Of a stretch of 35,490 bases of DNA, positions 21,374 through 28,397 are shown piece after piece. The stretch's first letter is position 1; every line of letters begins with the position of its first letter. The position numbers were made by a program, and so were the translations under genes. The notes under the pieces are model-generated. The model had not been told where the DNA came from, did not search any database, and saw nothing but the letters and a program-made list of their open reading frames with translations. The stretch is from an uncultured Verrucomicrobia subdivision 3 bacterium (GTDB lineage: Bacteria; Verrucomicrobiota; Verrucomicrobiia; Limisphaerales; UBA11358): positions 1 through 35,490 of the forward strand of contig CAIMLG010000039.1 in NCBI GenBank assembly GCA_903842235.1. Direction: 5' to 3'.

Positions 21374-21387
21374 TTGACCTGAGTCAA
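21374..21387 (+). promoter_or_regulatory. DNR/FNR-type operator, copy 1
   Basis: TTGACCTGAGTCAA is a perfect TTGAC-N4-GTCAA palindrome, centred at 21380.5. TATCTT at 21410-21415 is a fair -10 box. A class II activator position (-41.5) would put the transcription start near 21422, the ATG of the cupin gene. Confidence 0.85.
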
Positions 21388-21421
21388 GGCGGCCCGGCCC
21401 GTCATGCGCTATCTTGTCCGC

Positions 21422-21787
21422 ATGAAAGAAGAACCCTTGATTCCGTTGGGCCGCGAGCAACTGATTTCGCTGGCGCAGGAAACGCGTTTTGCGCCAAACG
21501 GCATTGTCAGCCGCACCGTGTTCGCCGCCCCGGCCCTGCGTGTGGTATTGTTTGGCTTTGCGCCGGGTCAGGAGTTGACCGAGCACACGTCCACCCAGCA
21601 CGCGCTGGTGCAGATCCTCTCGGGCGAATGCGAATTTACGTTGGCGGGTCACGCCCAGACGCTGAAGGCGGGCGATTTGCTGCACCTGCCGCCGGGCCTG
21701 CCGCACGCCGTGCGCGCCACCCAGCAGTTTGCCATGCTGCTCACGCTGACCAAGCCTGCGGAAATTTCCCCACTCCCGAAAATTTAA
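21422..21787 (+). CDS. Small cupin-domain protein
   Basis: This single-domain cupin has 121 residues. The first cupin motif is recognisable as ALRVVLFGFAPGQELTEHTSTQHALVQILSGE, and the second as LKAGDLLHLPPGLPHAVRA, with His residues in the metal-binding places (TEHTSTQH, LPH). Small cupins of this kind are frequent next to denitrification and NO-stress genes, but the function is unknown. An ATG at 21404 is in frame, but it lies upstream of the predicted -10 box. If the operator and promoter are read correctly, ATG 21422 is the first codon and the message would be leaderless. It begins a three-gene set with DUF2249 and YwiC-like genes. Confidence 0.75.
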   Translation: MKEEPLIPLGREQLISLAQETRFAPNGIVSRTVFAAPALRVVLFGFAPGQELTEHTSTQHALVQILSGECEFTLAGHAQTLKAGDLLHLPPGLPHAVRATQQFAMLLTLTKPAEISPLPKI

Positions 21788-21794
21788 ACAAATT

Positions 21795-22106
21795 ATGAAT
21801 ACCGAATGCTCCCTTGAACCCACCATTGGCCCCGACGGCGTCCTAGACGTGCGCGAATTGCCATGCTCCATCAAGCACGGCCTCGTGGTTCGCACCTGCC
21901 TGAATCTGCCGGTCGGCGGCCATTTCATTCTCTGGAACCATCACAACCCGCAAAAGCTGCTGAACCAGCTTGCCGTCGAGTGGCCAGGTGCCTTTGCGTG
22001 GGACGTGCTGCTGGACACGCCCGAGGAATGCCGCGTGAAAATTTCCAAGCTCAAAGCGGCGGCCATGAAAGCGACCTTGCCCACGCCGCCGGTGTGTTCG
22101 CATTAA
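21795..22106 (+). CDS. DUF2249 domain protein
   Basis: This protein of 103 residues matches the DUF2249 pattern: LDVRELPCSIKHGLVVRTC, then LPVGGHFILWNHHNPQKLLNQL and FAWDVLLDTPEECRVKISK. DUF2249 is a small TusA-like fold common in denitrification and hemerythrin clusters; its activity is not known. A Cys sits in the first motif (ELPCSIKH) and another at the C-terminus (PVCSH). The gene starts 7 nt after the cupin stop and overlaps the next gene's GTG start by 13 nt. Confidence 0.8.
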   Translation: MNTECSLEPTIGPDGVLDVRELPCSIKHGLVVRTCLNLPVGGHFILWNHHNPQKLLNQLAVEWPGAFAWDVLLDTPEECRVKISKLKAAAMKATLPTPPVCSH

Positions 22107-22891
22107 CGAAAATTGATCGGGCGGAAATTTTCCGCCTAGTCTGGCCCAAGGAACACGGCAGTTGGTCGCTTGCCCTTGAACCCGTGGCGCTCGGCCTGCT
22201 CGCCGCGCCCTCGCGGGCTGGATTTGGCCTTGCCGGGGCCGCCCTCGCGGCGTTCTTTCTCCGGCGACCTCTCAAGCGCCGGCTGCAAAGCCGGCCCGGG
22301 CCTGAGCGGACGCTCGCGGCCAACTGCGTCCTCGGCTTGAGCGCCCTCGCGGCGTTGGCGCTCGGCATCTCGATATATTTTAGCGGCTGGCTCCAGCTCT
22401 GGCCGCTGCTGCCCGCTTTGGCGGCGGGCCTCGTCTTCATGGCGCTGGATGCACAGGGCGAAAGTCGTCAAAGCTCGGCGGAAGTTGCCGGTGCCATTTC
22501 CTTCGCCCTGCTACCCGCCACCTTTGCCACGCTGGCGGGCTGGCCGGTCATGGAGTCCCTAGCGCTCGCCGCCGTCATGCTCGCGCGTTCCGGGCCGACC
22601 GTGTTGCTGGTGCGCACGCTGCTACGCCGCGCCAAAGGCGAGGCGGCCGCCACCGCGCCGGCTTTACTCATCACGGCGAGCGCCACGGGCGGGCTGGTCT
22701 GGCTCGCCAGCCGTGCGCTCGTGCCGGGGCTGACGGTGATGGTTTCCGCGCTGTTGCTGGCGCGGGCGGGTTGGTATTTGGCCGCCCGCCCGGGCCGTTT
22801 TCCGGCGCGGCAAGTGGGCCTGATGGAATTATTCTGGGGCATCGTGGTTGTCCTCACCGCTGCCATTGGCTGGCATTTCTCATTTCTTTGA
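22094..22891 (+). CDS. YwiC-like integral membrane protein
   Basis: The protein has about 265 residues and eight or so hydrophobic helices. The N-terminus reads RLVWPKEHGSWSLALEPVALGLL. The WPKEHGSW(S/G)xxxEP motif is the hallmark of the YwiC-like family (ywiC lies with nar and fnr genes in Bacillus). A basic loop FFLRRPLKRRLQSRPGPERT lies after the second helix. The family resembles UbiA-type prenyltransferases in layout, but its reaction is unknown. No ATG is suitably placed. GTG 22094, overlapping the DUF2249 gene, gives VFALTKIDRAEIF and is my choice. The stop codon TGA at 22889-22891 lies inside the second DNR-type operator. Confidence 0.75.
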   Translation: MFALTKIDRAEIFRLVWPKEHGSWSLALEPVALGLLAAPSRAGFGLAGAALAAFFLRRPLKRRLQSRPGPERTLAANCVLGLSALAALALGISIYFSGWLQLWPLLPALAAGLVFMALDAQGESRQSSAEVAGAISFALLPATFATLAGWPVMESLALAAVMLARSGPTVLLVRTLLRRAKGEAAATAPALLITASATGGLVWLASRALVPGLTVMVSALLLARAGWYLAARPGRFPARQVGLMELFWGIVVVLTAAIGWHFSFL

Positions 22892-22901
22892 CCTGCGTCA
22901 A
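22888..22901 (+). promoter_or_regulatory. DNR/FNR-type operator, copy 2 (hcp promoter)
   Basis: TTGACCTGCGTCAA is again a perfect TTGAC-N4-GTCAA site, centred at 22894.5. The core and both flanks match copy 1 at almost every base (TTTGACCTG-GTCAAGGC). CATTCT at 22924-22929 is at the same spacing as the -10 box of copy 1, predicting a start near 22936 and a leader of about 56 nt. That leader would contain a small hairpin, CCGCCG-CGT-CGGCGG, at 22942-22956. Confidence 0.85.
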
Positions 22902-22991
22902 GGCCGGTTCGCGGCCCGACTGGCATTCTCTTGCGCATCAACCGCCGCGTCGGCGGCATCCAATAACGAAACCAGAAAGACATTTATCATC

Positions 22992-24644
22992 ATGTTCTGC
23001 TTCCAATGTGAACAAACCTCCAAGAGCACCGGCTGCGTCGATTTCGCCGTCTGTGGCAAAACTGAATCCACCGCCATCCTGCAAGACCTGCTCGTCCATG
23101 CCGCCAAGGGCATCGCGCAATACACGCATCGCGCCCGGCAACTCGGTGCCACGGATGCCGCGCTCGACCGGTTTCTACTCGAAGCGCTCTTCGTCACCGT
23201 CACGAACGTGAACTTCGACGACGCGGCCATTGAGAAAACCATCCGCCGCGCCGTGGAACTCCGCACGCGCGCCAAATCGCTTTACGAAGCGGCTGCCACC
23301 AAGGCGGGGCAAACGGTGACAGAAGTTCGCGGTCCGGCCACTTGGTCGCCCGCCCGCACGACTGAAGCGCTCGTCGCCCAGGGCGAAGCAGTTTCCAGCC
23401 TCACCCGTCGTGATAGTTTCGGCGCGGATGTCGCCGGGTTGCAGGAATTGCTGCTTTACGGCGTCAAGGGCATGGCGGCTTACGCCGAACACGCGGTCAT
23501 TCTTGGGCATGAGTCCGAGCAAAATTACGCCTTCATCAGCGAAGCCCTGTTCTATCTCGCAGAAGAAATCCCCTCGGTGGACAAGCTGCTCGCGCTCAAT
23601 CTCAAGTGCGGCGAAGTCAATTTGCACGTCATGGAACTGCTCGACACCGCCAACACTGGCACCTACGGCCATCCCGTGCCGACGCCCGTGCGGGTGGAAC
23701 CCTTGAAAGGCAAGGCGATTCTTGTTTCCGGTCACGATCTCAAAGATTTGGAAAAGTTGCTCATCCAGACCGAAGGCAAAGGCATCAATATCTACACGCA
23801 TGGCGAAATGCTCCCCGCGCATGGCTACCCGGAATTGAAGAAATTCAAGCATCTCGTCGGCAACTACGGCGGCGCGTGGCAGGATCAAAAGGTGGAATTC
23901 GCCCAGTTTCCGGGCGCGATTCTGATGACCACCAACTGCATTCAGGAACCGCAGGAGAATTACCAGAAACTCATCTTCACCAGCGGCCTCGTCGGCTGGC
24001 CGGGCATCACACACATCAGCAATCAGGACTTCACGCCGGTCATCGAAGCCGCGCTCGCCGCGCCCGGCTTTACTGAAGATGGGCCAGACAAAACGATTCT
24101 CGTCGGCTTCGGTCACAACGCCGTGCTTGGCGTGGCGGACAAAGTGGTGGACGCCGTGAAAGCGGGCGCGATCAAGCATTTCTTCCTCGTCGGCGGCTGC
24201 GACGGCGCGCGGAGCGGCCGCGACTATTACACTGAGTTTGCCGAGAGCATCCCGAAAGATTGCGTGATCATGACGCTCGCCTGCGGCAAGTTCCGTTTCA
24301 ACAAGCTCGACTTCGGCACCATCGGCGGCATCCCCCGCTTGCTCGATATCGGCCAGTGCAACGACGCCTACTCCGCGATTAAGATCGCCGTGGCGCTGTC
24401 CAAGGCGTTCAACTGCGGCGTGAACGACCTGCCGCTCTCGCTCGTCCTCTCGTGGTATGAGCAGAAGGCCGTGGCTATTTTGCTCACGTTGCTGCACTTG
24501 GGCATCCGCAACATCCGTCTCGGACCCACGCTCCCCGCGTTCGTCACGCCGAACGTGTTGAAGGTGCTGAACGAGAAATTCAACCTCATGCCCATCAAGA
24601 CGGCCGAGCAGGACTTGAATTCCATTCTGCAATTGACCGCCTGA
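22992..24644 (+). CDS. hcp: Hybrid cluster protein (hydroxylamine reductase), class I
   Basis: Hcp carries a cubane [4Fe-4S] and an Fe-S-O hybrid cluster. It reduces hydroxylamine in vitro and acts on NO in vivo. The product is 550 residues. The N-terminal cysteines C3, C6, C15 and C21 have the CxxC-x8-C-x5-C spacing of class I, as in Desulfovibrio, not the [2Fe-2S] spacing of E. coli. All eight hybrid-cluster ligands are visible: H248, E272, C316, C403, C431, C456, E490 and K492. ATG 22992 gives the classical start MFCFQCEQTS. The gene has its own DNR-type site 91 nt upstream, and an octaheme cytochrome follows after 23 nt. A detached copy of its C-terminus lies at 27115-27213. Confidence 0.96.
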   Translation: MFCFQCEQTSKSTGCVDFAVCGKTESTAILQDLLVHAAKGIAQYTHRARQLGATDAALDRFLLEALFVTVTNVNFDDAAIEKTIRRAVELRTRAKSLYEAAATKAGQTVTEVRGPATWSPARTTEALVAQGEAVSSLTRRDSFGADVAGLQELLLYGVKGMAAYAEHAVILGHESEQNYAFISEALFYLAEEIPSVDKLLALNLKCGEVNLHVMELLDTANTGTYGHPVPTPVRVEPLKGKAILVSGHDLKDLEKLLIQTEGKGINIYTHGEMLPAHGYPELKKFKHLVGNYGGAWQDQKVEFAQFPGAILMTTNCIQEPQENYQKLIFTSGLVGWPGITHISNQDFTPVIEAALAAPGFTEDGPDKTILVGFGHNAVLGVADKVVDAVKAGAIKHFFLVGGCDGARSGRDYYTEFAESIPKDCVIMTLACGKFRFNKLDFGTIGGIPRLLDIGQCNDAYSAIKIAVALSKAFNCGVNDLPLSLVLSWYEQKAVAILLTLLHLGIRNIRLGPTLPAFVTPNVLKVLNEKFNLMPIKTAEQDLNSILQLTA

Positions 24645-24667
24645 CCGTTTAAGTCCAAGAATTGATC

Positions 24668-25900
24668 ATGAACTTCCGCGCTGTCTTCATTGCTATCGTC
24701 ATCGGCACCGCCCTGATTGTTTCGGCCTTTGTCATCAACTCACTGCGTCCGGCCATCGTGGTTGGACAGCCGAACGTGGATCTGGTCAAAGCCAGCGGCA
24801 AGTGCGCCGAGTGCCACCGCAACAACCAGTATTCAATTGTGCATGAATACGAGATGAGCAAACACGCGACCAAGGGTGTGACCTGTCTGGACTGTCACCA
24901 GGTAGCCACCGGTCAAACCGGCACGAACCATAATGGCTTTGTCATCAACAGCGGCGTCACTCCGGCCAACTGCAAGACGTGCCACGCGGCGGTGTATGAT
25001 CAATTCGTCCGTAGCCGCCACGCCGCGCCGTCGTGGGTGGCGGTGGTGGGCAATCAGGACTTTTCGCCGGAAATGATTGAGCAGATGGAGAAACTACACC
25101 CCGGCTCCATGAAGCGACCCGGCCATCCGCTCACCAAGATCGAAGGTGAATCGGCGGCGAAGAGCGGCTGCATCACCTGTCACGCCATCGGCAAGCCGAA
25201 TGCCGACGGCACCATCGGCAACTGCACGCTCTGTCACACGCGACACACGTCATCCGTGGAACTGGCGCGCATGCCCAGCACCTGCGGCCAGTGCCACCTC
25301 GGCCCGGATCATTCCCAGATCGAAATCTACACGCAGTCCAAGCACGGCATAATTTTCGCCGCGCAGAAAGACCTGCTGAACCTGAAAGCGCCGTCCGACA
25401 GTTTGACCACGAAGGACATGTTCATCCCCACCTGCGCCACCTGCCACATGAGCGGCCTGAACGGCAGCGGCGTCACGCACGATCCCTCGGAGCGCCTGTC
25501 GTATAACCTGTTTGCCGAAGTCACCACGCTGCGGCCCAACGCCGACCGCGCGCAAGACAAGATGAAGCACATCTGCCTGCAATGCCACACGCCGCCGCTC
25601 GTGGACCGCATTTACAAGGAAGGTGCCGCCGTGGTGGACGCGACCAATGAAAAGGTTCTCGCGGCGAAGTCCATTATGGACGCGCTCAAAGCCGAAGGCC
25701 TGCTCTCAACGAACGCCTTCTCCATGCCGATCCAGTTCACCTACTTCGATCTCTGGCATTACTACGGCCGCACCGCGAAGCACGCGGCGTTCATGGGTGG
25801 GGCGGATTATGTGCAGTGGCACGGCAACTATCCCATCCTGGAGCAAACGGTGGAGCTCAAGGAGCAGGCCGCCCAACTCCGCAGGGAAAATGCAAAATAA
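24668..25900 (+). CDS. Octaheme c-type cytochrome of the HAO family
   Basis: This 410-residue periplasmic cytochrome is held by an N-terminal signal-anchor (about 5-25, FIAIVIGTALIVSAFVI). It carries eight CxxCH heme sites: CAECH, CLDCH, CKTCH, CITCH, CTLCH, CGQCH, CATCH and CLQCH. There is no CxxCK, so it is not NrfA. The size, eight hemes and the ending DLWHYYGRTAKHAAFMGG with VQWHGNY match the hydroxylamine oxidoreductase family, closest to the epsilonproteobacterial Hao. That group lacks the cross-linking Tyr and is thought to reduce rather than oxidise. I do not see the KHYxxAYVG-type Tyr motif of HAO. ATG 24668 is preferred over the TTG two codons earlier. It overlaps the membrane-protein gene by 11 nt. 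Confidence 0.88.
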   Translation: MNFRAVFIAIVIGTALIVSAFVINSLRPAIVVGQPNVDLVKASGKCAECHRNNQYSIVHEYEMSKHATKGVTCLDCHQVATGQTGTNHNGFVINSGVTPANCKTCHAAVYDQFVRSRHAAPSWVAVVGNQDFSPEMIEQMEKLHPGSMKRPGHPLTKIEGESAAKSGCITCHAIGKPNADGTIGNCTLCHTRHTSSVELARMPSTCGQCHLGPDHSQIEIYTQSKHGIIFAAQKDLLNLKAPSDSLTTKDMFIPTCATCHMSGLNGSGVTHDPSERLSYNLFAEVTTLRPNADRAQDKMKHICLQCHTPPLVDRIYKEGAAVVDATNEKVLAAKSIMDALKAEGLLSTNAFSMPIQFTYFDLWHYYGRTAKHAAFMGGADYVQWHGNYPILEQTVELKEQAAQLRRENAK

Positions 25901-26699
25901 CTGGCTCCGGCAGCCGCGCATCTGGATTGAACTGTTCGCGCTGTTCAACCTTGGCGGTCTGGCCCCCGACATTTTCCTCGCGCACAGCGTCAACGCCTTT
26001 CACTCCCGGGCGGAATATGTGCCGCTGGTCTTCTCGCTGGCCGCGCCGGCGCTGCTGCTGCCCGCGCTCTGGGCGCTGGCGAAGGAAAAACTTTTTCTCT
26101 GGCGCACGCTGGGCAATGTCACCGGCTGGGTTTCCGTGATCATCGGCGTAACCGGGCTGGTGCTGCATTTGAAAAGCCAATTTTTCCAGCAGTGGACGCT
26201 AGCCAGCCTGGTTTACACCGCGCCATTCGCCGCGCCGCTGGCCTACACCGGCATCGGCCTGCTGCTCATTCTCAACCGCTCCGTGGCCGCCAACACGCGC
26301 GAATGGGCGGAATGGGTCATCCTTCTCGCGCTGGGCGGCTTCGTGGGCAATTTCATCTTCAGCGTCACCGACCACGCCCAAAATGGGTTTTTCTGGAAGG
26401 TGGAATGGATCCCCGTCATCGCCAGCGCGCTGGCCGTCGGCTTTCTCGTCGTGCCGCTGATTCAGAAAACCGGCACCCGCTATTATTGGCTCTGCCTGAT
26501 GGTCCTCCTGTTGGAAGCGCTTGTCGGCCTGACTGGCTTTGCCCTGCATCTGCGGGCGGATCTCCTGGCCGAAGGCGGGAGCCTGTTCCAACGCATCATT
26601 CACGGGGCGCCCATTTTCGCCCCGATGCTGTTTCCCAACCTCGCCCTGCTCGCCGGCATTGGCCTGTGGGTGCGACAACAACAGCGGGCCGCCGAATGA
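25890..26699 (+). CDS. Unknown polytopic membrane protein coupled to the octaheme cytochrome
   Basis: The protein has 269 residues with about eight predicted helices. They include LFALFNLGGLAPDIFLAH, a second near residues 40-58, the VTGWVSVIIGVTGLVLHL helix and the WVILLALGGFVGNFIFSV helix. The last, near the C-terminus, contains LFPNLALLAGIGLWV. His residues near membrane faces (AHSVNAFHS, VLHLKS, SVTDHAQNG, FALHLRAD, IIHGAP) could bind heme b or quinone, but no known cytochrome b pattern is clear. Its ATG overlaps the cytochrome stop (ATGCAAAATAA), which implies coupled translation. A role as quinol-oxidising partner, replacing the NapC-type HaoC, is an inference from position only. No family recognised with certainty. 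Confidence 0.7.
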   Translation: MQNNWLRQPRIWIELFALFNLGGLAPDIFLAHSVNAFHSRAEYVPLVFSLAAPALLLPALWALAKEKLFLWRTLGNVTGWVSVIIGVTGLVLHLKSQFFQQWTLASLVYTAPFAAPLAYTGIGLLLILNRSVAANTREWAEWVILLALGGFVGNFIFSVTDHAQNGFFWKVEWIPVIASALAVGFLVVPLIQKTGTRYYWLCLMVLLLEALVGLTGFALHLRADLLAEGGSLFQRIIHGAPIFAPMLFPNLALLAGIGLWVRQQQRAAE

Positions 26700-26728
26700 C
26701 CACCGCCCTGGCCCGGCCCGTTTGACTT

Positions 26729-27106
26729 ATGCCCAACCATCCCTCCACTCCGCTCCGGCCGTGTGTGCTGGCGTGCTCCGGTTGCTCCCATGCCGGTGAA
26801 CTCGCCGACCGCATGGCACGAAAGCTGCAAGAACTCGAGGTGGCCCGCATGTCCTGTCTCGCCGGCGTCGGCGGCCACGTCAAATCCATTCTGGCCACGG
26901 TCAACGCCGCCCCGGAACGGATGATGATCGACGGATGTCCGCTGGAATGTGGCGCCCACACACTGCGGCTGGCCGGCATTACCGACTTTCACCATTTCAA
27001 ATTGCACGAGCAGGGCATCCAGAAACATCACAGCGAAGTTTCCCCGGAGACGATTCATGCCCTAGCCGAGGCCGCCGCGCTCCGGCTCAAGGCCGTTCAC
27101 GGTTGA
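26729..27106 (+). CDS. DGC-domain putative zinc-binding protein
   Basis: This small cytoplasmic protein of 125 residues has a conserved cysteine framework: CVLACSGCSHAGELA near residue 12, ARMSCLAGVGGHVKS near 40, and MMIDGCPLECGAHT near 66. The Asp-Gly-Cys triplet defines the DGC family of putative metal-binding proteins, often found with nitrogen-oxide or redox genes. It could chaperone metal or Fe-S cofactors for Hcp (inference). It follows the membrane-protein gene by 29 nt and is the last intact gene before the hcp fragment and terminator. Confidence 0.8.
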   Translation: MPNHPSTPLRPCVLACSGCSHAGELADRMARKLQELEVARMSCLAGVGGHVKSILATVNAAPERMMIDGCPLECGAHTLRLAGITDFHHFKLHEQGIQKHHSEVSPETIHALAEAAALRLKAVHG

Positions 27107-27114
27107 TCGAAGTC

Positions 27115-27213
27115 GCGCCCAACGTGTTGAAAGTGCTGAACGAGCAATTCAACCTCATGCCCATTAAGACGGCGGAACAGGACTTGAAAGACATCCTGCC
27201 GTTGGCGGCGTGA
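27115..27213 (+). pseudogene. Detached fragment of an hcp 3' end
   Basis: Thirty-two codons ending in TGA translate as APNVLKVLNEQFNLMPIKTA followed by EQDLKDILPLAA. The end of the intact Hcp is TPNVLKVLNEKFNLMPIKTA followed by EQDLNSILQLTA. The two are clearly the same segment and differ mostly at third positions. No start codon or upstream hcp sequence accompanies the fragment; it begins within 10 nt of the DGC gene's stop. The best reading is a relic of a duplicated or exchanged hcp copy. Confidence 0.9.
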
Positions 27214-27278
27214 AAGACAGGCGAATTCTCCAGAAGATATTTGACCGGATGAAGTAATTATCCGGACCGGAATCAACG

Positions 27279-27317
27279 AACGGACGCATCGGCAACGGTG
27301 CGTCCGTTTTGTTTGTT
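27279..27317 (+). terminator. Rho-independent terminator of the hcp operon
   Basis: AACGGACGCA (27279-27288) pairs perfectly with TGCGTCCGTT (27299-27308) across a 10-nt loop. It is followed by a T-rich tail (TTGTTTGTTT). This is the clearest intrinsic terminator in the window and ends the hcp transcript. Confidence 0.85.
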
Positions 27318-27319
27318 TG

Positions 27320-27571
27320 GATAATGGCTTTTACGCCGCTGCAACCGGCTTTGACCATGCTGCCACCAGATTTACCGGATCTGCCGGATTATTTTTCCAG
27401 CCGGTCAGAAGGTTTGGCGTATCGGTCGTTTGCTTTATCTGAACTGTCACCAGATTTGGTCTGTCTGTCAGCCGCTTTGACCGGTTCGGCGGTGAATTTA
27501 GCGGGTCTGGCCGCCGAATTATCCAGCCTTCCAACCGTTTTGACCATAGTGCCAGTCGATTTTACCGTTCT
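27320..27571. repeat. Twelve gapless 21-nt degenerate tandem units
   Basis: From 27320 to 27571 the sequence divides into twelve units of exactly 21 nt with no insertions or deletions. TTT stands at unit positions 10-12 in eleven of them (ATT in the ninth unit counted from 27341). Typical unit starts are GCAACCGGCTTTGACC, GCCACCAGATTTACC, GTCAGCCGCTTTGACC and TCCAACCGTTTTGACC. The unit is a multiple of three, so any frame gives a heptapeptide periodicity: the plus frame has Leu/Phe at heptad position 4 and mostly Leu at 7. No ribosome site or credible start is seen, so coding is doubtful. It is not a CRISPR: units are contiguous, divergent and without spacers. Confidence 0.85.
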
Positions 27572-27628
27572 CATAGGCCCCGCAGCGCTCATACGCGCGC
27601 GGTCACGGATGTAAACATATGAGCTGGC

Positions 27629-28264
27629 TCACGCAAACCAGTGCGGCACCAGCGTCTTGATGCCGTTCACCATGAACTGCACGGCAATCGCCGCCAGTAG
27701 CAACCCCATGACGCGGGTGCCGATCCGTAGCGCGATCGGGTTCAGCCGATGGGCTCCGTGGGCCGCCATCCGCAGCACCCAGTAACTCGCCAGCGCCACC
27801 AGCAAAATACAGCCCACCAGGATCAGGTTGTGCCAGACCGTTTTCGCTTCCGCCTGCAACAAAATCACCGTGGAAATCGCCCCCGGCCCGGACAGCATCG
27901 GAATCGCCAGCGGGGTCACGGCGATGTCGGTTTTTTCCGCCCCGGCCGTCGTTTCCTCGTGCGTTTCCTGCACCCGGGATCGTTGCGCCCGCAACATGTC
28001 CAGCGCCACCAGCAGCAGCACGATGCTCGCGGCGATTTGAAATGCCGGCAGCGTGATGCCCAGTAGTTGAAAAATCCATTTCCCGGCAAAACCAAACCCC
28101 AGCAGCACGCCGGCCACCACCAGGCAGGCAATTTTCGCCATGCGCGTCCGCTCCGCCGGCGAATCGTTCGGCGTCATGGCGATGAACGCCGGAATGACCG
28201 CAAACGGATCCACGATCACAAACAGTGAGCTGGCCGCCAACAGGCAATATTCCATCAGCTTCAT
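27629..28264 (-). CDS. MarC family integral membrane protein
   Basis: The protein has 211 residues and six predicted helices. It matches the MarC/UPF0056 family: LLAASSLFVIVDPFAVIPAF near the start, the AVTPLAIPMLSGPGAISTVI motif in the middle, and LRIGTRVMGLLLAAIAVQF followed by MVNGIK at the end. MarC proteins were once tied to multidrug resistance, but their transport function is unproved. ATG 28264 gives the standard N-terminus MKLMEYCL; upstream extension would run into the repeat at 28351-28381. It is divergent from the NUDIX gene. Confidence 0.92.
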   Translation of the reverse strand: MKLMEYCLLAASSLFVIVDPFAVIPAFIAMTPNDSPAERTRMAKIACLVVAGVLLGFGFAGKWIFQLLGITLPAFQIAASIVLLLVALDMLRAQRSRVQETHEETTAGAEKTDIAVTPLAIPMLSGPGAISTVILLQAEAKTVWHNLILVGCILLVALASYWVLRMAAHGAHRLNPIALRIGTRVMGLLLAAIAVQFMVNGIKTLVPHWFA

Positions 28265-28350
28265 GGCGGAAGGATGCCAGAGGCCGTTCCGCCATTCCAT
28301 GCCCAACTTTTCCAGCCCCAGGCCGCTCGCCCTTGGCCCCGCCCAAAATC

Positions 28351-28381
28351 TTCCTTCGCGCCTTCGCCCCTTTGTTGTTAA
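28351..28381 (+). repeat. C/T-rich leader repeat ending in TTAA, copy 1 (before NUDIX)
   Basis: TTCCTTCGCGCCTTCGCC, then CCTTTGTTGTTAA. The closing TTAA lies 16 nt before ATG 28398. It is related to the copies at 31545-31577 and 34852-34887. Confidence 0.75.
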
Positions 28382-28397
28382 AATTGTCGGGCTGATT

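Noticed and set aside
24668-25900. NrfA-type nitrite reductase
   Set aside because: There are eight CxxCH sites and no CxxCK; size and the C-terminal block fit the HAO family better.
27320-27571. CRISPR array
   Set aside because: Units are contiguous 21-mers that differ from each other, without identical repeats, spacers or cas genes.
27309-27614. Heptad-repeat protein encoded by the 21-nt array
   Set aside because: The start would lie in the terminator tail, there is no ribosome site, and frames on the other strand are also open, so openness follows from the repeat length. Kept only as a possibility in the finding.
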